64,000 bases of DNA from Octadecabacter antarcticus 307 (GCF_000155675.2 NC_020911.1:3338501-3402500); one strand, 5' to 3'; positions 8,677-18,257 are shown, numbered from the stretch's first letter. Numbers and translations: made by a program. Notes: generated by a model not told the origin, from the letters alone.

Positions 8677-8721
8677 GAAAAAGTGGGCTTTGGCGGCAGA
8701 CAGAAATACCCGCCGCCAAAG
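8677..8721 (-). terminator. Stem-loop between livK-like and livF-like genes (attenuator or partial terminator)
   Basis: On the minus strand CTTTGGCGGC pairs with GCCGCCAAAG (10-bp stem, 14-nt loop), followed by ACTTTTTCC. It sits just after the stop of the binding-protein gene and before the LivF-like gene. Such hairpins commonly lower expression of downstream transporter genes relative to the binding protein; this role is inferred. Confidence 0.6.
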
Positions 8722-8732
8722 TCCGAATTACA

Positions 8733-10016
8733 TCACAAGCACCCTGGAGTGATGTTGTTCTCAGCTGCAAACGCGGCTGCATCTGCTGTGATAAGTGGGC
8801 CTGTCACGCTATCATCAGGTGCGATGTAGTCCGTCAGCGCAACAAACGCGCCTGCTGCTGCATCCCACTGCTGAACGATGCCCATGCCGGAACCGCCGTG
8901 ATCCTGACAGGATACGCTGAACTCAGGACCAACCAAAGGCATGCCCAGTTCTTCCATGCGTGCATTTGTGATCTCGAGGGCTTCCATCCCGTCACGCATC
9001 ATCGCGGGCGTGATGTCTGCAACACCGTGGATTTCCTGTGCCTTGGCAATCGCTTCGGCTGCAAGCATCGCAGCATACATGCCACGGACGTACAGAACGG
9101 ACCCGACGTTGGACCCGTCGCCAGCACCGTTACCAGCATCAACAACCATCGACTGCATTTCAGCCAGAACCGGCATGTCACCAATACGGTTCATGTTCAG
9201 CGACAGATAACCGTTCGCCGCAGCACCCGCAGGCGTCACGTCGTGTTCAGCGCCAGCCCACCAGTTGCCGATGAACTGATCCATTGGATAGCTGATGTTC
9301 GCGGCTTCCTGAATTGCGACTTGGTTCATAACGCCCCAGCCCCACATCAAAACATAATCAGGACGCTCACGGCGGATTTGCAACCATTGAGCGGTCTGTT
9401 CCTGACCCGGGTGATCCACGGCAAGTTCGCTGAAGTTAAAGCCATGCAATTCGGCCAATGCGTTCAACGTAGCGATAGGTTCTTTGCCATAAGCTGAGTT
9501 GTGGAACAGCAACGTGATGTCTTTACCCTCAAGGCTGCCACCGTTCTGGCCCAACAGATAGTTGACCATCACCGACGCAGCATCCCAGTAGTTTGCAGGA
9601 TAATTGAAGACCCAGTTGAACGTTTCACCATCGGCGGCAGATGTGCGGCCGTAGCCCATTGTGTGAATAGGGATGCCATCAGCTGTAGCGCGTGGGATCA
9701 GTTGGTATGTGATGCCTGTGGACAGCGGTTGATAGACCAACGCGCCTTCGCCCTTGGTGGACTCGTAACACTCAACGCCAACTTCGGTGTTGTAGCCCGT
9801 TTCACATTCAACGATGCGGATCGCTTCGCCGCCGATGCCGCCATCGCGTGCATTCAACAAGTTAAAATAGTCCTGATAGCCATCCGAGAACGGCGTACCG
9901 CCAGCAGCATAAGCGCCCGAGCGGTAGCTGAGATCGGGGATGACCAAGTCGGCCATCGCTGCGGTTGCGCCAATTGTGGCTGTCAGGGCCAGCGCCCCAA
10001 GTGTCTTAAGTGTCAT
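8733..10016 (-). CDS. Liv-type ABC transporter substrate-binding protein
   Basis: This 427-residue periplasmic binding protein starts with a clear signal peptide (MTLKTLGALALTATIGATAAMA, cleavage near residue 22). The mature part has the type-I periplasmic-binding fold of LivJ/LivK relatives: VIPDLSYRSGAYAAGGTPFSDGYQDYFNLLNARDGGIGG, then ITLLFHNSAYGKEP in the second lobe. Its length exceeds E. coli LivK by about 60 residues, as in the AmiC/FmdD-like and aromatic-acid-associated groups. It is expressed just after the LivM gene in a leftward operon. With acyl-CoA synthetase and PaaK-like ligase genes in the operon, a carboxylate or acid ligand is more likely than leucine, but this is inference. 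Confidence 0.88.
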   Translation of the reverse strand: MTLKTLGALALTATIGATAAMADLVIPDLSYRSGAYAAGGTPFSDGYQDYFNLLNARDGGIGGEAIRIVECETGYNTEVGVECYESTKGEGALVYQPLSTGITYQLIPRATADGIPIHTMGYGRTSAADGETFNWVFNYPANYWDAASVMVNYLLGQNGGSLEGKDITLLFHNSAYGKEPIATLNALAELHGFNFSELAVDHPGQEQTAQWLQIRRERPDYVLMWGWGVMNQVAIQEAANISYPMDQFIGNWWAGAEHDVTPAGAAANGYLSLNMNRIGDMPVLAEMQSMVVDAGNGAGDGSNVGSVLYVRGMYAAMLAAEAIAKAQEIHGVADITPAMMRDGMEALEITNARMEELGMPLVGPEFSVSCQDHGGSGMGIVQQWDAAAGAFVALTDYIAPDDSVTGPLITADAAAFAAENNITPGCL

Positions 10017-10115
10017 CGGATATATCCTCCCATTGGTTGATCCGTTCGTATGCCAAGTTGCCTCGGTCGTGTCGCGGGGCGGACCCCACGGGTAATCTTG
10101 TACTCGTAAAGGGCC

Positions 10116-11192
10116 CTAGTAAGGGAACGGCCAAAGCCGCAGCTTTTCCTTGGCCAATCGCCAAAGCTGCGCCAGCCCGTGCGGTTCCTTGATCAAGAAA
10201 AACATGATTAGCGCGCCGATGATGACCAACCTTAGATGGCTCACCAAATCAGTGGGCCACCCTAACAGATCAACCCCGACCACCTTGAGCAAAACCGGCA
10301 GCAGCACGAGGAACGCGGCCCCTGCAAAGCTGCCGAAAATGCTGCCAAGCCCCCCGAGGATAATCATAAAGAGCACCAGAAACGATTTTTGGATACCGAA
10401 TGCATCGCCCACTTCCACGGCCCCAAGGTAAACACTGAAAAACAGCGCGCCCGAGATGCCGATGAAAAACGATGACACCGCAAATGCGGTTAGCTTCGCC
10501 TTGAGCGGGTTCACCCCGATGATCTCAGCGGCGATATCCATGTCGCGGATCGCCATCCAAGAGCGGCCCAGTGTTCCACGGGTCAGATTGCGCGCGATGA
10601 TCGCGCAGATCGTCACAAATACGAGGCACACCATGTATTGAACCCACGGCTCAGTGTTTGGGCCCGTCACCGCTGCGCCGAACACCAGACGTTCAGGCGC
10701 TGAGATCTGGCCAGATGCGGAGTAGTTGTAAAACCACGACACTTTGTTGAACAACCAGACTAGAAAGAACTGCGCAGCGAGCGTTGCGACCGCAAGGTAA
10801 AACCCCTTGATACGCAGACTTGGAAGACCAAATGCCGCCCCGACAATCGCAGTGATACCGCCAGCTAGAATGACGTGAATAAGGATGGAAACGTCCGGAA
10901 AACTGGTCATCAACTTATAGCAGCTGTACGCACCAACAGCCATGAAGCCGCCAGTACCAAGGCTTACCTGTCCGCAATAGCCCGTTAAGATGTTTAGTCC
11001 GATCGCCGCAATCGCATAGATCAGAAACGGCACCAAAATAGCATTGGCCCAGTAATCGTTGATCAGGAACGGGATAACTAGGTAGGCGAAAGCCAAAATA
11101 GCCCAGTAGCGATAGCGATCAAAGGCAATCGGAAAGGTCTGATTGTCGGCCTTATAGGACGTCTTGAAATCACCAGCTTCGCGATAAAACAT
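10116..11192 (-). CDS. Liv-type ABC transporter permease (LivM-like)
   Basis: This 358-residue inner-membrane permease has about nine hydrophobic segments. The LivM family hallmark is GLNILTGYCGQVSLGTGGFMAVGAYSCY near residues 63-90, followed by ALRDMD-type RSWMAIRDMDIAAEIIGVNPLKAKLTAFAVSS and GLGSIFGSFAGAAFL. It pairs with the LivH-like permease gene upstream to form the translocation channel. The C-terminal KEPHGLAQLWRLAKEKLRLWPFPY tail is ordinary for the family. About 100 bp of leader separate it from the binding-protein gene. Confidence 0.9.
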   Translation of the reverse strand: MFYREAGDFKTSYKADNQTFPIAFDRYRYWAILAFAYLVIPFLINDYWANAILVPFLIYAIAAIGLNILTGYCGQVSLGTGGFMAVGAYSCYKLMTSFPDVSILIHVILAGGITAIVGAAFGLPSLRIKGFYLAVATLAAQFFLVWLFNKVSWFYNYSASGQISAPERLVFGAAVTGPNTEPWVQYMVCLVFVTICAIIARNLTRGTLGRSWMAIRDMDIAAEIIGVNPLKAKLTAFAVSSFFIGISGALFFSVYLGAVEVGDAFGIQKSFLVLFMIILGGLGSIFGSFAGAAFLVLLPVLLKVVGVDLLGWPTDLVSHLRLVIIGALIMFFLIKEPHGLAQLWRLAKEKLRLWPFPY

Positions 11193-11222
11193 CAGGACGT
11201 TCCTTGGTTTGTGGAAAGGGAT

Positions 11223-12221
11223 TTAAACACGTTCAATGATCTTCTCCCCGAACAGGCCTTGTGGACGAAACACAAGGAACAAGAGCGCCAGCATGTAGGC
11301 AAACCAGTTTTCAGTCGCGCCACCAAGGAACGGCCCGCCAATGGTGTATTCAAACAGCTGTTCGCCCACGCCGATTATCAGACCGCCGATAATTGCACCG
11401 GGGATGGACGTGAAACCGCCGAGCATAAGCACCGGCAACGCCTTGAGTGCGATCAACGACAGCGAAAACTGCACGCCCGATTTTGCGCCCCACATGATGC
11501 CTGCGACCAATGCCACGATGCCCGCAAGCGACCACACCAACACCCAGATAAAGTTTAGCGAAATACCGACCGACAACGCCGCTTGGTGATCATCCGCTAC
11601 AGCCCGCATCGCGCGGCCTTGCTTGGTGTATTGGGCAAAACAAATCAATGCAGTGACCAGAACGATGGCCACAAGGGCCGCAACAATGTCCAACTTTCGG
11701 ACAAAGAAGCCGAAGAAACTGTCATCCCCGAGGGTCGATGTTATATCCTCAAACCAACGCGCGTTGCCTTGCGGCAGACCCAGCGCGATTGTCTTGATCT
11801 CAGATCCCCACATCAGATCACCCACCCCTTCGAGGAAATAGGCGAGGCCAATGGTGGCCATAAACAAAATGATCGGTTCCTGTCCGACCAGATGTCGGAA
11901 CACGTACCTCTGCACCAGCCATGCAAATATGACCATCACCACCACCGTCAGCGCGATCGCCAATAAGGCTGGCACCTCCCATCCAAAGTGATGAAATTCG
12001 GTGCCGAAAATAGAGTTGATCAGATGGGCGAAGGGTATCTGTCCGTCCATGATCCCCACGAGGGTCAGGGCGGCAAACAGCGCCATAACACCTTGGGCAA
12101 AATTGAAAATACCCGACGCTTTGTAGATCAACACGAACCCCAGCGCGACCAGCGCATAAAGAACGCCAGCCATCAGCCCGTTGATGACAACTTCGATGCC
12201 GTAAAGAAAATCAGCCGACAT
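11223..12221 (-). CDS. Liv-type ABC transporter permease (LivH-like)
   Basis: This 332-residue membrane protein has eight or more hydrophobic segments. It starts GIEVVINGLMAGVLYALVALGFVLIYKASGIFNFAQGVMALFAAL, the LivH signature (GLxYALxAxGFVLIYxxxGxxNFAQG). The coupling-helix region CFAQYTKQGRAMRAVADDHQAALSVGISLNFIW should contact the ATPases. It is longer than E. coli LivH because of an internal extracytoplasmic insertion around residues 130-170. The C-terminal FLVFRPQGLFGEKIIERV is typical. It is co-directional with the livG-like gene, 26 bp apart. Confidence 0.9.
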   Translation of the reverse strand: MSADFLYGIEVVINGLMAGVLYALVALGFVLIYKASGIFNFAQGVMALFAALTLVGIMDGQIPFAHLINSIFGTEFHHFGWEVPALLAIALTVVVMVIFAWLVQRYVFRHLVGQEPIILFMATIGLAYFLEGVGDLMWGSEIKTIALGLPQGNARWFEDITSTLGDDSFFGFFVRKLDIVAALVAIVLVTALICFAQYTKQGRAMRAVADDHQAALSVGISLNFIWVLVWSLAGIVALVAGIMWGAKSGVQFSLSLIALKALPVLMLGGFTSIPGAIIGGLIIGVGEQLFEYTIGGPFLGGATENWFAYMLALLFLVFRPQGLFGEKIIERV

Positions 12222-12247
12222 GTTTGCCCCCTGCGTGTGCGGTGAAA

Positions 12248-13066
12248 TTAGTCATGTGCAACCCCCAGATAAGCATCAATCACGTCTTGATTGTTGCGCA
12301 CTTCGTCCGGCGTGCCGTCGCCAATTTTACGGCCATAATCCATCACGACCACACGGTCGCTTAGATCCATCACAACGCCCATGTCGTGTTCGATCAGGGC
12401 AATCGTGGTGCCAAATTCGTCGTTCACATCAAGAATAAAGCGGCTCATGTCCTCTTTTTCCTCAACGTTCATGCCCGCCATCGGTTCGTCCAGCAGCAGC
12501 AATCTCGGTTCCGCGGCAAGGGCACGCGCCAACTCAACGCGCTTTTTCAAACCGTACGGTAGGCGCCCAACCGGCGTCTTGCGGATCTTCTGGATTTCCA
12601 AAAAATCTATGACCCGTTCTACAACTTCACGGTTTTCGACTTCTTCGCGCTCAGCCTTACCAAGCCACATCGCTTGGCTAAACATGCCCGCTTTCATGTG
12701 GTTCAATCGGCCCGTCATGACGTTGTCCAGCACTGACATACCCTCAAACAGGGCGATGTTTTGGAATGTACGCGCAATGCCTTGGCGCGCCACTTTATAG
12801 GGACGCATCGGGGGGCGCTCGACGCCGTCAAACCAGACTTCACCTTCTTGCGGTTTATAAAACCCCGAGATGATGTTCAGCATGGATGATTTGCCCCCAC
12901 CGTTTGGCCCGATAATCGCACGAATCTCGCCTTCGCGGATATCGAACGAAATGTCTTTGATCGCCTCGACCCCACCAAAACGCAGGGTGATGTTGCGCAG
13001 ATCAAGCATTACGTCCCCGATCAGGCGGCCATCATCCGTCACATATGGTTCGACACTATCTTTCAT
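12248..13066 (-). CDS. Liv-type ABC transporter ATP-binding protein (LivG-like)
   Basis: This 272-residue ATPase has Walker A IIGPNGGGKSSMLNIISGFY, in which the usual GPNGAGKTT is GPNGGGKSS. Further motifs are the Q-loop RTFQNIALFEGMSVLDNVMTG, signature RLPYGLKKRVELARAL (the usual LSGGQ replaced by LPYGL, as in many LivG-like proteins), Walker B LLLLDEPMAGMN and H-loop ALIEHDMGVVM. The C-terminal DAYLGVAHD matches LivG (which normally ends YLG-E/D). It forms the ATPase pair with the LivF-like protein. Its start overlaps the stop of the acyl-CoA synthetase gene. Confidence 0.9.
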   Translation of the reverse strand: MKDSVEPYVTDDGRLIGDVMLDLRNITLRFGGVEAIKDISFDIREGEIRAIIGPNGGGKSSMLNIISGFYKPQEGEVWFDGVERPPMRPYKVARQGIARTFQNIALFEGMSVLDNVMTGRLNHMKAGMFSQAMWLGKAEREEVENREVVERVIDFLEIQKIRKTPVGRLPYGLKKRVELARALAAEPRLLLLDEPMAGMNVEEKEDMSRFILDVNDEFGTTIALIEHDMGVVMDLSDRVVVMDYGRKIGDGTPDEVRNNQDVIDAYLGVAHD

Positions 13067-15030
13067 TCCGCAGCCTCCAATTTTTGGACAGGCTGCACGG
13101 CAGCATCGACAATCATGAGGGTCGCCTTGATCTGGCCTTTGCGGCCATCTTCATAGGTCACTTCGGTCTCAGTATAAATTTCGGCCTTGTCGTTATACAT
13201 CGCGATCAGAATATCGCTGAATTTGTCTTCAACCACCACACGGCGCACCTTTTGAGTGCGGGTCATTTCACCGTCATCCGGATCCAACTGCTTGTGCAGT
13301 ACTACAAAGCGGCTCACCTGACAGCTTGACAGCATCGGATCAGCGGCAACAGACACGTTCACTTCTTCCACGTGCCCGCGCAAAACTTCCAACACACGAG
13401 GATGACCTGCCAATTCTTGGTAGGATGAATACGCAATGTTATGACGTTCAGCCCAGTTGCCCACCGCCATCAGGTCGATGTTCAGAAACGCAGTGCACAT
13501 CGTACGGCCATTGCCGAACACAACGGCCTCAAGAATGTTGGGGAAGAATTTCAATTTGTTTTCAACGTATTTTGGTGAAAACATCGCGCTATCGCTCATC
13601 TTGCCAACGTCTTTTGCGCGATCAATAATCCGTAGGTGCCCGGACTCAGGGTCGATGAAGCCAGCATCACCTGTCGCAACCCAACCATCGGCATCCTTGG
13701 TCGATGCAGTACTTTCGGGATTATTGAAATATTCAACAAACACACCGGGGGATCGATAGAAAACTTCGCCGCTTTCGGCTATTCTCAATTCAACACCCGG
13801 ACTTGGTACGCCAACAGTGTCGCTGCGCACCTGACCGTCTGGTTGCTGCGTGATGAACACGCTGGCTTCCGTCTGACCGTACAGCTGTTTCAGATTAATC
13901 CCGAGCGAGCGATAAAACGAAAACAGCTCCGGCCCAATCGCCTCACCCGCTGTGTACCCAACGCGCACACGGCTGAGGCCCAAAGTGTTCTTAAGGGGGC
14001 CATAGACAAGCAGATTGCCAAGTAAATAACCGATCCGGTCGCCAAAACCCACGCTTTCACCATCCAGCAGGCGGGGACCGACCGTTTTGGCATGTGCCAT
14101 GTAGCGTTTAAATAGCCACTTTTTGAACCGGCTCGCATCTTCCATGCGGATCATCACTTCGGTCAATTGGCTTTCAAAGACGCGCGGTGGGGCGAAAAAA
14201 TACGTGGGGCCAATTTCACGCAGGTCAGTCTGCATCGTCTCGGCGCTTTCGGGGCAGTTCACGCAAAACCCTGTCCACAACGATTGGCCTACAGAGAAGA
14301 TGAAATCGCCGACCCATGCCATTGGCAGATAGGCCAGTACATCCTCATCGGCGCGCAAGTTGTCAAACTCAGCCGAGTTCTTTGACGTCTCAATGATGTT
14401 GCGATTTGACAGAACCACACCTTTTGGGCGGCCGGTGGTGCCAGACGTATATAGCATCACGCAGGTATCATCGTAGCTTTTGGTAGCCTGAATAGCCTCA
14501 AGGCGCGGCCAAATCTCGGCACGTTTATCACGGCCAATTGCGCGCACCTTTGCCATAGCGGACAGGTTTGGGGCATCATATTTCCGCATTCCGCGCGGAT
14601 CATGGTAGATCATCTGCTCAACCTGGGGGATCTGGTCTTGGACTTCGTGAATCTTGTCGATTTGTTCTTGGTCGCCCGCAATTACGAACCGCGCCTCGCA
14701 GTTGCTCAACACATAAATCATCTCTTCGGCGACGGCGTCTTGGTACAACGGTACCGGTATCGCGCCGCACATTTGAACAGAAATCATCGCCCAATACAGC
14801 GCGGGCCTGTTGCGTCCGATGATCGCAACACTATCGCCTGGCCCAAGCCCCATATCGGCCAGACCGCAAGCAAGATCTTCGATTTCAGTCGCGGCCTGCG
14901 CCCACGTCCAACTTTGCCAGATACCAAATGCTTTTTCACGGTAGGCAGGCTTGTTTGGGTGACGCAAAACATTGCGTGCCAATAATTTTGGCAGCGTTTC
15001 ACGGCCCTCTTTTGGCGCAATTGCGATCAT
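13063..15030 (-). CDS. Long-chain-type acyl-CoA synthetase (AMP-forming)
   Basis: This 655-residue ANL enzyme has the ATP-binding P-loop TCVMLYTSGTTGRPKGVVLSNRNI, the A5 motif QLYGQTEASVFITQQPDG, A7 DGWVATGDAGFIDPESG and A8 LRIIDRAKDVGKMSDSAMFSPKYVENKLK. The length and the FADD/Faa-like linker (AAPPRVFESQLTE-type FFAPPRVFESQL) place it with long-chain fatty-acid CoA ligases found with Liv-type transporters in alphaproteobacteria. It converts a free acid plus ATP and CoA to acyl-CoA, feeding the beta-oxidation genes downstream. It is the first gene of the leftward operon and diverges from the histidine-kinase gene across about 80 bp. Confidence 0.9.
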   Translation of the reverse strand: MIAIAPKEGRETLPKLLARNVLRHPNKPAYREKAFGIWQSWTWAQAATEIEDLACGLADMGLGPGDSVAIIGRNRPALYWAMISVQMCGAIPVPLYQDAVAEEMIYVLSNCEARFVIAGDQEQIDKIHEVQDQIPQVEQMIYHDPRGMRKYDAPNLSAMAKVRAIGRDKRAEIWPRLEAIQATKSYDDTCVMLYTSGTTGRPKGVVLSNRNIIETSKNSAEFDNLRADEDVLAYLPMAWVGDFIFSVGQSLWTGFCVNCPESAETMQTDLREIGPTYFFAPPRVFESQLTEVMIRMEDASRFKKWLFKRYMAHAKTVGPRLLDGESVGFGDRIGYLLGNLLVYGPLKNTLGLSRVRVGYTAGEAIGPELFSFYRSLGINLKQLYGQTEASVFITQQPDGQVRSDTVGVPSPGVELRIAESGEVFYRSPGVFVEYFNNPESTASTKDADGWVATGDAGFIDPESGHLRIIDRAKDVGKMSDSAMFSPKYVENKLKFFPNILEAVVFGNGRTMCTAFLNIDLMAVGNWAERHNIAYSSYQELAGHPRVLEVLRGHVEEVNVSVAADPMLSSCQVSRFVVLHKQLDPDDGEMTRTQKVRRVVVEDKFSDILIAMYNDKAEIYTETEVTYEDGRKGQIKATLMIVDAAVQPVQKLEAAE

Positions 15031-15112
15031 TGGTCCTCCCAGACGTATGGGCCGAATCTCCCGTTCAGGCCCACATCACAGAAGTACCCTCATGAATTAG
15101 TCTTTCACAAGT
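15031..15112. promoter_or_regulatory. Divergent control region between the catabolic operon and the two-component system
   Basis: Eighty-two bases separate the start of the acyl-CoA synthetase gene from the GTG start chosen for the histidine kinase. Both promoters must lie here or within the 5' ends of the genes, which makes this the likely target of the neighbouring response regulator. I see no confident -35/-10 pair or direct repeat. Confidence 0.45.
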
Positions 15113-17125
15113 GTGTCACAAATCCATCCAAATCTTACAACGCAGCTGATCTCTAGCCAAGTGTCTAGCATTGGTGTTACGCTTGATGACATCATGCACC
15201 ACAGCGCCGATTATATTCAAAAGCTAACGTCCGCGGGCTTGAACCTGATCACGCAAGCAATCTCCATTTATGACAGGGACTTACGGTTGGTCGTCGCAAA
15301 TGAGCGGTTTCAAAAGATGTTCGACCTACCGGTCCGTTTGGTGGAATTTGGAGCATGTTTTGAAGACACGGTTCGCCATCTGGTCTGGCGCGGCGACTAT
15401 GGCGATGTTGTCGATATTGAAGCATTTATTTCCGAACGTAAGACCCAAGCCCGCGCATTTGAACCCCATTATTTTGAGCGGACACGCTCAAATGGCACGA
15501 CCATCTCAGTTGAAGGCGTGCCCTTGGAAGAAGGCGGCTGGGTCACGGTTTACACCGACATTTCGACCGTCAAAGCGCAAGAACACCTCTTGCGAAAACG
15601 CTCGGCCAACTTGTCAGATAAATTAATATCGCGATCCGAGGAACTGTCCCAAACCAACCGCGCATTGATGGCCACTATCACCGCCTTAGAGGAGGCCAAG
15701 CGCAATCTGACAGCGTCGCAGGATCGACTGAACCTCACCAATGCCATGACCCCCGCACACATCGCGCGCGTCGGGCCAGATGGCGTATACACATATTCCA
15801 ACCGAAAACTGCATACGATCTTGCCCAGCCAATCCAGCAACGTGATTGGCAAGCATCTGCTCGACGCTTTGGGGGAGGAAGTCTACAGTCTCATCAGCCC
15901 CGACTTTGCCCGTGCGCTCAACGGGGAAGCGCCTGTTCTCGAGTTTACGGACAGCCAATCTTCAAAACACATTCGCATCGCGTTCACGCCCGAAATGGAC
16001 AGCGCTGATCACGTCACAGGCGTCTATCTATTGTCAACAGACGTCACCGAGGAGGTCAACGCAAGACAAGCGTTGGTTCATGCTCGCAGACGTGAATTGG
16101 CGGCACAGCTGACCAGTGGTTTAGCGCACGATTTTAACAACTTACTTACGATCATTCTAGGGCAACAAGGTCGTCTTGCTGCACAATCCAACCTATCCCC
16201 TATTCAACACGAGATCAGCCAAACGATTAGATCAGCAGCCTTTCGTGGTGCTGCCCTTATTGAAGGCTTGTCAAAAGTTGACGCCAAACGCGAATTGGAA
16301 ATCCAACCAGTCCAGATGCAGCCTTTTATCGAGAACTTCGCGCTTTTGGCACAGGCGGCCCTTCCGTCTGGCACAGTTTTGGACATCGCGCATGATTTGC
16401 CCGATCCGGAACTGATACTTGACGCAGGCTTCGCACAAGATGCGCTTTTAAACCTCGTGCTGAATGCTGGTGAAGCCATGAAAGATCCGGGTCTCGTGAA
16501 GATTGACCTGCGCCGCGCCGATGGCCCGACTTTGCTATTGTCGGTCCGTGACACGGGCCCTGGATTTACAGAACACGCGCTGAAAAATGCGCTTGCGCCA
16601 TTTTACACCTCAAAGCGCGGGAAACCGGGGCGGGGTTTGGGTCTATCGACCGCCTTTGATTTTGCCAAATTAAGCGGTGGTCGCATCCATTTGGGCAACC
16701 ATAAAGATGGAGGGGCGGAAATTACACTGCGCCTTCCCTACCAGACACCACCACAAGATCTGCCCGGTCTGATCCTGCTGGTTGAGGATGATCCGGCATT
16801 GCGCGAAACCATCCGCGAACAACTGCGCGATCTGGGTCACGCTGTGATTGAAACCGACAATGTAGCGGAAGCCGTTCGGCTGGCCCAAGTTCCTGACGTG
16901 ACATTGATTTTAACAGATGTGATGTTAGCACAGGGTGGCACAGGGTTTGATTTGTCGGAAGCGTTGGTCGATGCGGGCCTAGACCTGCCTTTGCGGGCTA
17001 TTACTGGCCTGCCCGAAAACGATCCAGTGCGCCAATCTTTAGCCCGTTTTCACCCTGTTCTAAGTAAGCCATTCACTTTGACCGCCCTCAAAAGCCACCT
17101 CCAGATCTCACAAGGCCCCACATGA
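15113..17125 (+). CDS. PAS-domain hybrid sensor histidine kinase
   Basis: This 670-residue cytoplasmic hybrid kinase has no membrane segment. Domains in order: a PAS_7-type PAS (about 30-150, ITQAISIYDRDLRLVVANERFQKMF), a coiled coil (about 165-205), a second PAS (about 205-315, IARVGPDGVYTYSNRKL), and HisKA with the phospho-acceptor His339 in GLAHDFNNLL. An HATPase_c domain follows (N-box LLNLVLNAGEAM, G1 SVRDTGPGFT, G2 GRGLGLSTAFDFAKLSGG), then a C-terminal receiver with Asp602 in ILTDVML and Lys in HPVLSKPF. The start is a GTG; a later ATG in the first PAS region is possible. It overlaps the response-regulator gene by 4 bp and faces the transport/acyl-CoA operon, which it probably controls. 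Confidence 0.88.
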   Translation: MSQIHPNLTTQLISSQVSSIGVTLDDIMHHSADYIQKLTSAGLNLITQAISIYDRDLRLVVANERFQKMFDLPVRLVEFGACFEDTVRHLVWRGDYGDVVDIEAFISERKTQARAFEPHYFERTRSNGTTISVEGVPLEEGGWVTVYTDISTVKAQEHLLRKRSANLSDKLISRSEELSQTNRALMATITALEEAKRNLTASQDRLNLTNAMTPAHIARVGPDGVYTYSNRKLHTILPSQSSNVIGKHLLDALGEEVYSLISPDFARALNGEAPVLEFTDSQSSKHIRIAFTPEMDSADHVTGVYLLSTDVTEEVNARQALVHARRRELAAQLTSGLAHDFNNLLTIILGQQGRLAAQSNLSPIQHEISQTIRSAAFRGAALIEGLSKVDAKRELEIQPVQMQPFIENFALLAQAALPSGTVLDIAHDLPDPELILDAGFAQDALLNLVLNAGEAMKDPGLVKIDLRRADGPTLLLSVRDTGPGFTEHALKNALAPFYTSKRGKPGRGLGLSTAFDFAKLSGGRIHLGNHKDGGAEITLRLPYQTPPQDLPGLILLVEDDPALRETIREQLRDLGHAVIETDNVAEAVRLAQVPDVTLILTDVMLAQGGTGFDLSEALVDAGLDLPLRAITGLPENDPVRQSLARFHPVLSKPFTLTALKSHLQISQGPT

Positions 17126-17826
17126 CCGATGCCCCTCTGATCGCAATTGTTGATGACACCCGCGAGATCCGGACATTGCTGCAAGACGCATTGGAGGACG
17201 CCGGATTTCAAACAGTTTGCTTTGCAAGTGCGACGATGTTCGAGCAATCGATGCGCTCACTCACACCGCAGGTCTGCATTGTCGATCTGGGGCTGCCAGA
17301 TCGTGACGGCCTATCCCTAGTCAACAAATTATCGAGCGAAACAAACGCGGCAATCATGATTATTTCAGGGCGAATTGCCCTGCCCGACAGGATAGCGGGA
17401 TTGGAGCTCGGGGCTGATGATTACGTCACTAAGCCGTTCGAGCTGGCCGAGGTTGTAACGCGTGTCAAAGTCCTGTTGCGCCGCCGCAAGCCCAGCCCCA
17501 TAGACGTACCTGCCGCAGCGATCCGGTTAGGGAACTGGACAGCCAATCTTGATCAACACGCGTTGGTTTCGGACACGGGTGAGACAAAGCGATTGTCTTA
17601 CGCCGAGGTCAAAATCCTTGAGCTTTTCACCAGCGCACCCAATCGACTAATCACCCGCGATCGCCTGCTTAGTCATTTGCGCGAAGACGGTTCGGAAACC
17701 TATGATCGCGCGATAGACGTAAGAATTTCTCGGCTACGCAACAAGCTCGGCGACGATCCCGTCAATCCAAAGATGATCAAAACGATCTATGGTGCTGGCT
17801 ATATTTTTATAGCAGAGCTGACCTAA
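17122..17826 (+). CDS. OmpR/PhoB-family response regulator
   Basis: This 234-residue protein has a receiver domain (acidic pair Asp11/Asp12, phospho-acceptor Asp55 in CIVDLGLPDRDG, Lys in DDYVTKPFE near residue 104). A Trans_reg_C winged helix follows, with LSYAEVKILELF, RLITRDRLLSHLRE and RAIDVRISRLRNKLGDDPVNPKMIKTIYGAGYIF. The ATG overlaps the kinase stop, so the pair is translationally coupled. It is probably the output of the hybrid kinase and regulates the divergent catabolic operon; the target is inferred from position. Confidence 0.9.
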   Translation: MTDAPLIAIVDDTREIRTLLQDALEDAGFQTVCFASATMFEQSMRSLTPQVCIVDLGLPDRDGLSLVNKLSSETNAAIMIISGRIALPDRIAGLELGADDYVTKPFELAEVVTRVKVLLRRRKPSPIDVPAAAIRLGNWTANLDQHALVSDTGETKRLSYAEVKILELFTSAPNRLITRDRLLSHLREDGSETYDRAIDVRISRLRNKLGDDPVNPKMIKTIYGAGYIFIAELT

Positions 17827-17931
17827 TATAAGAGTGATGAGGAAACAGCACGCAGCATCTGTCACATTGGGCGGCGGTTTCAACCGGTCGACGCAACACT
17901 TCGATCTTTAAGAAAAGTTGGAGCGTAAGCC

Positions 17932-18021
17932 ATGAAGTATCGTCGTCGTGTATTTTTCACGGACAAGCAAAAGTCAGAGATATGGGATCGGTGGCAACGC
18001 GGGGAGACGATGAGTTCGATC
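17932..18021 (+). pseudogene. IS30-family transposase, N-terminal fragment
   Basis: Thirty codons read MKYRRRVFFTDKQKSEIWDR, then WQRGETMSSIG, which match the start of IS30 transposases (helix-turn-helix segment). The frame is cut exactly where the IS3 copy at 18022 begins. I do not find the rest of the gene on the other side, so this is a remnant with most of the element lost. The sequence GTCGACGCAACACTTCGATC at about 17887 could be part of the IS30 end. Confidence 0.65.
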
Positions 18022-18183
18022 GGACCTGTCGCGGTTTGATGGCGCTCCTTTGATAACATTTACTGCAACAAAGGAGATGAACTATGGGACTGAAACGAAC
18101 GGACGAATTCCGTAAGGATGCGGTGCGCATTGCACTGACCAGCGGGCTTACACGCAAGCAAGTGGCAGATGATCTTGCCATAA

Positions 18184-18222
18184 TTGCCCAGCAAGCGATT
18201 ACAAAGCAATCTGCCGAAAGGG
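18184..18222 (-). repeat. IS-nested palindromic element in OrfA (IS3 copy 2)
   Basis: Minus-strand form: C-run TTTCGGCA, stem GATTGC-TTT-GTAATC (one G-T pair), 3' end CTTGCTGGGCAA. Relative to the expected DDLGVGMSTLNKW it adds a net 39 bp in frame (QQAITKQSAERG). The matching site in copy 1 is empty. Confidence 0.8.
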
Positions 18223-18257
18223 GGATGTCGACGCTGAACAAATGGATCACGGAACAT

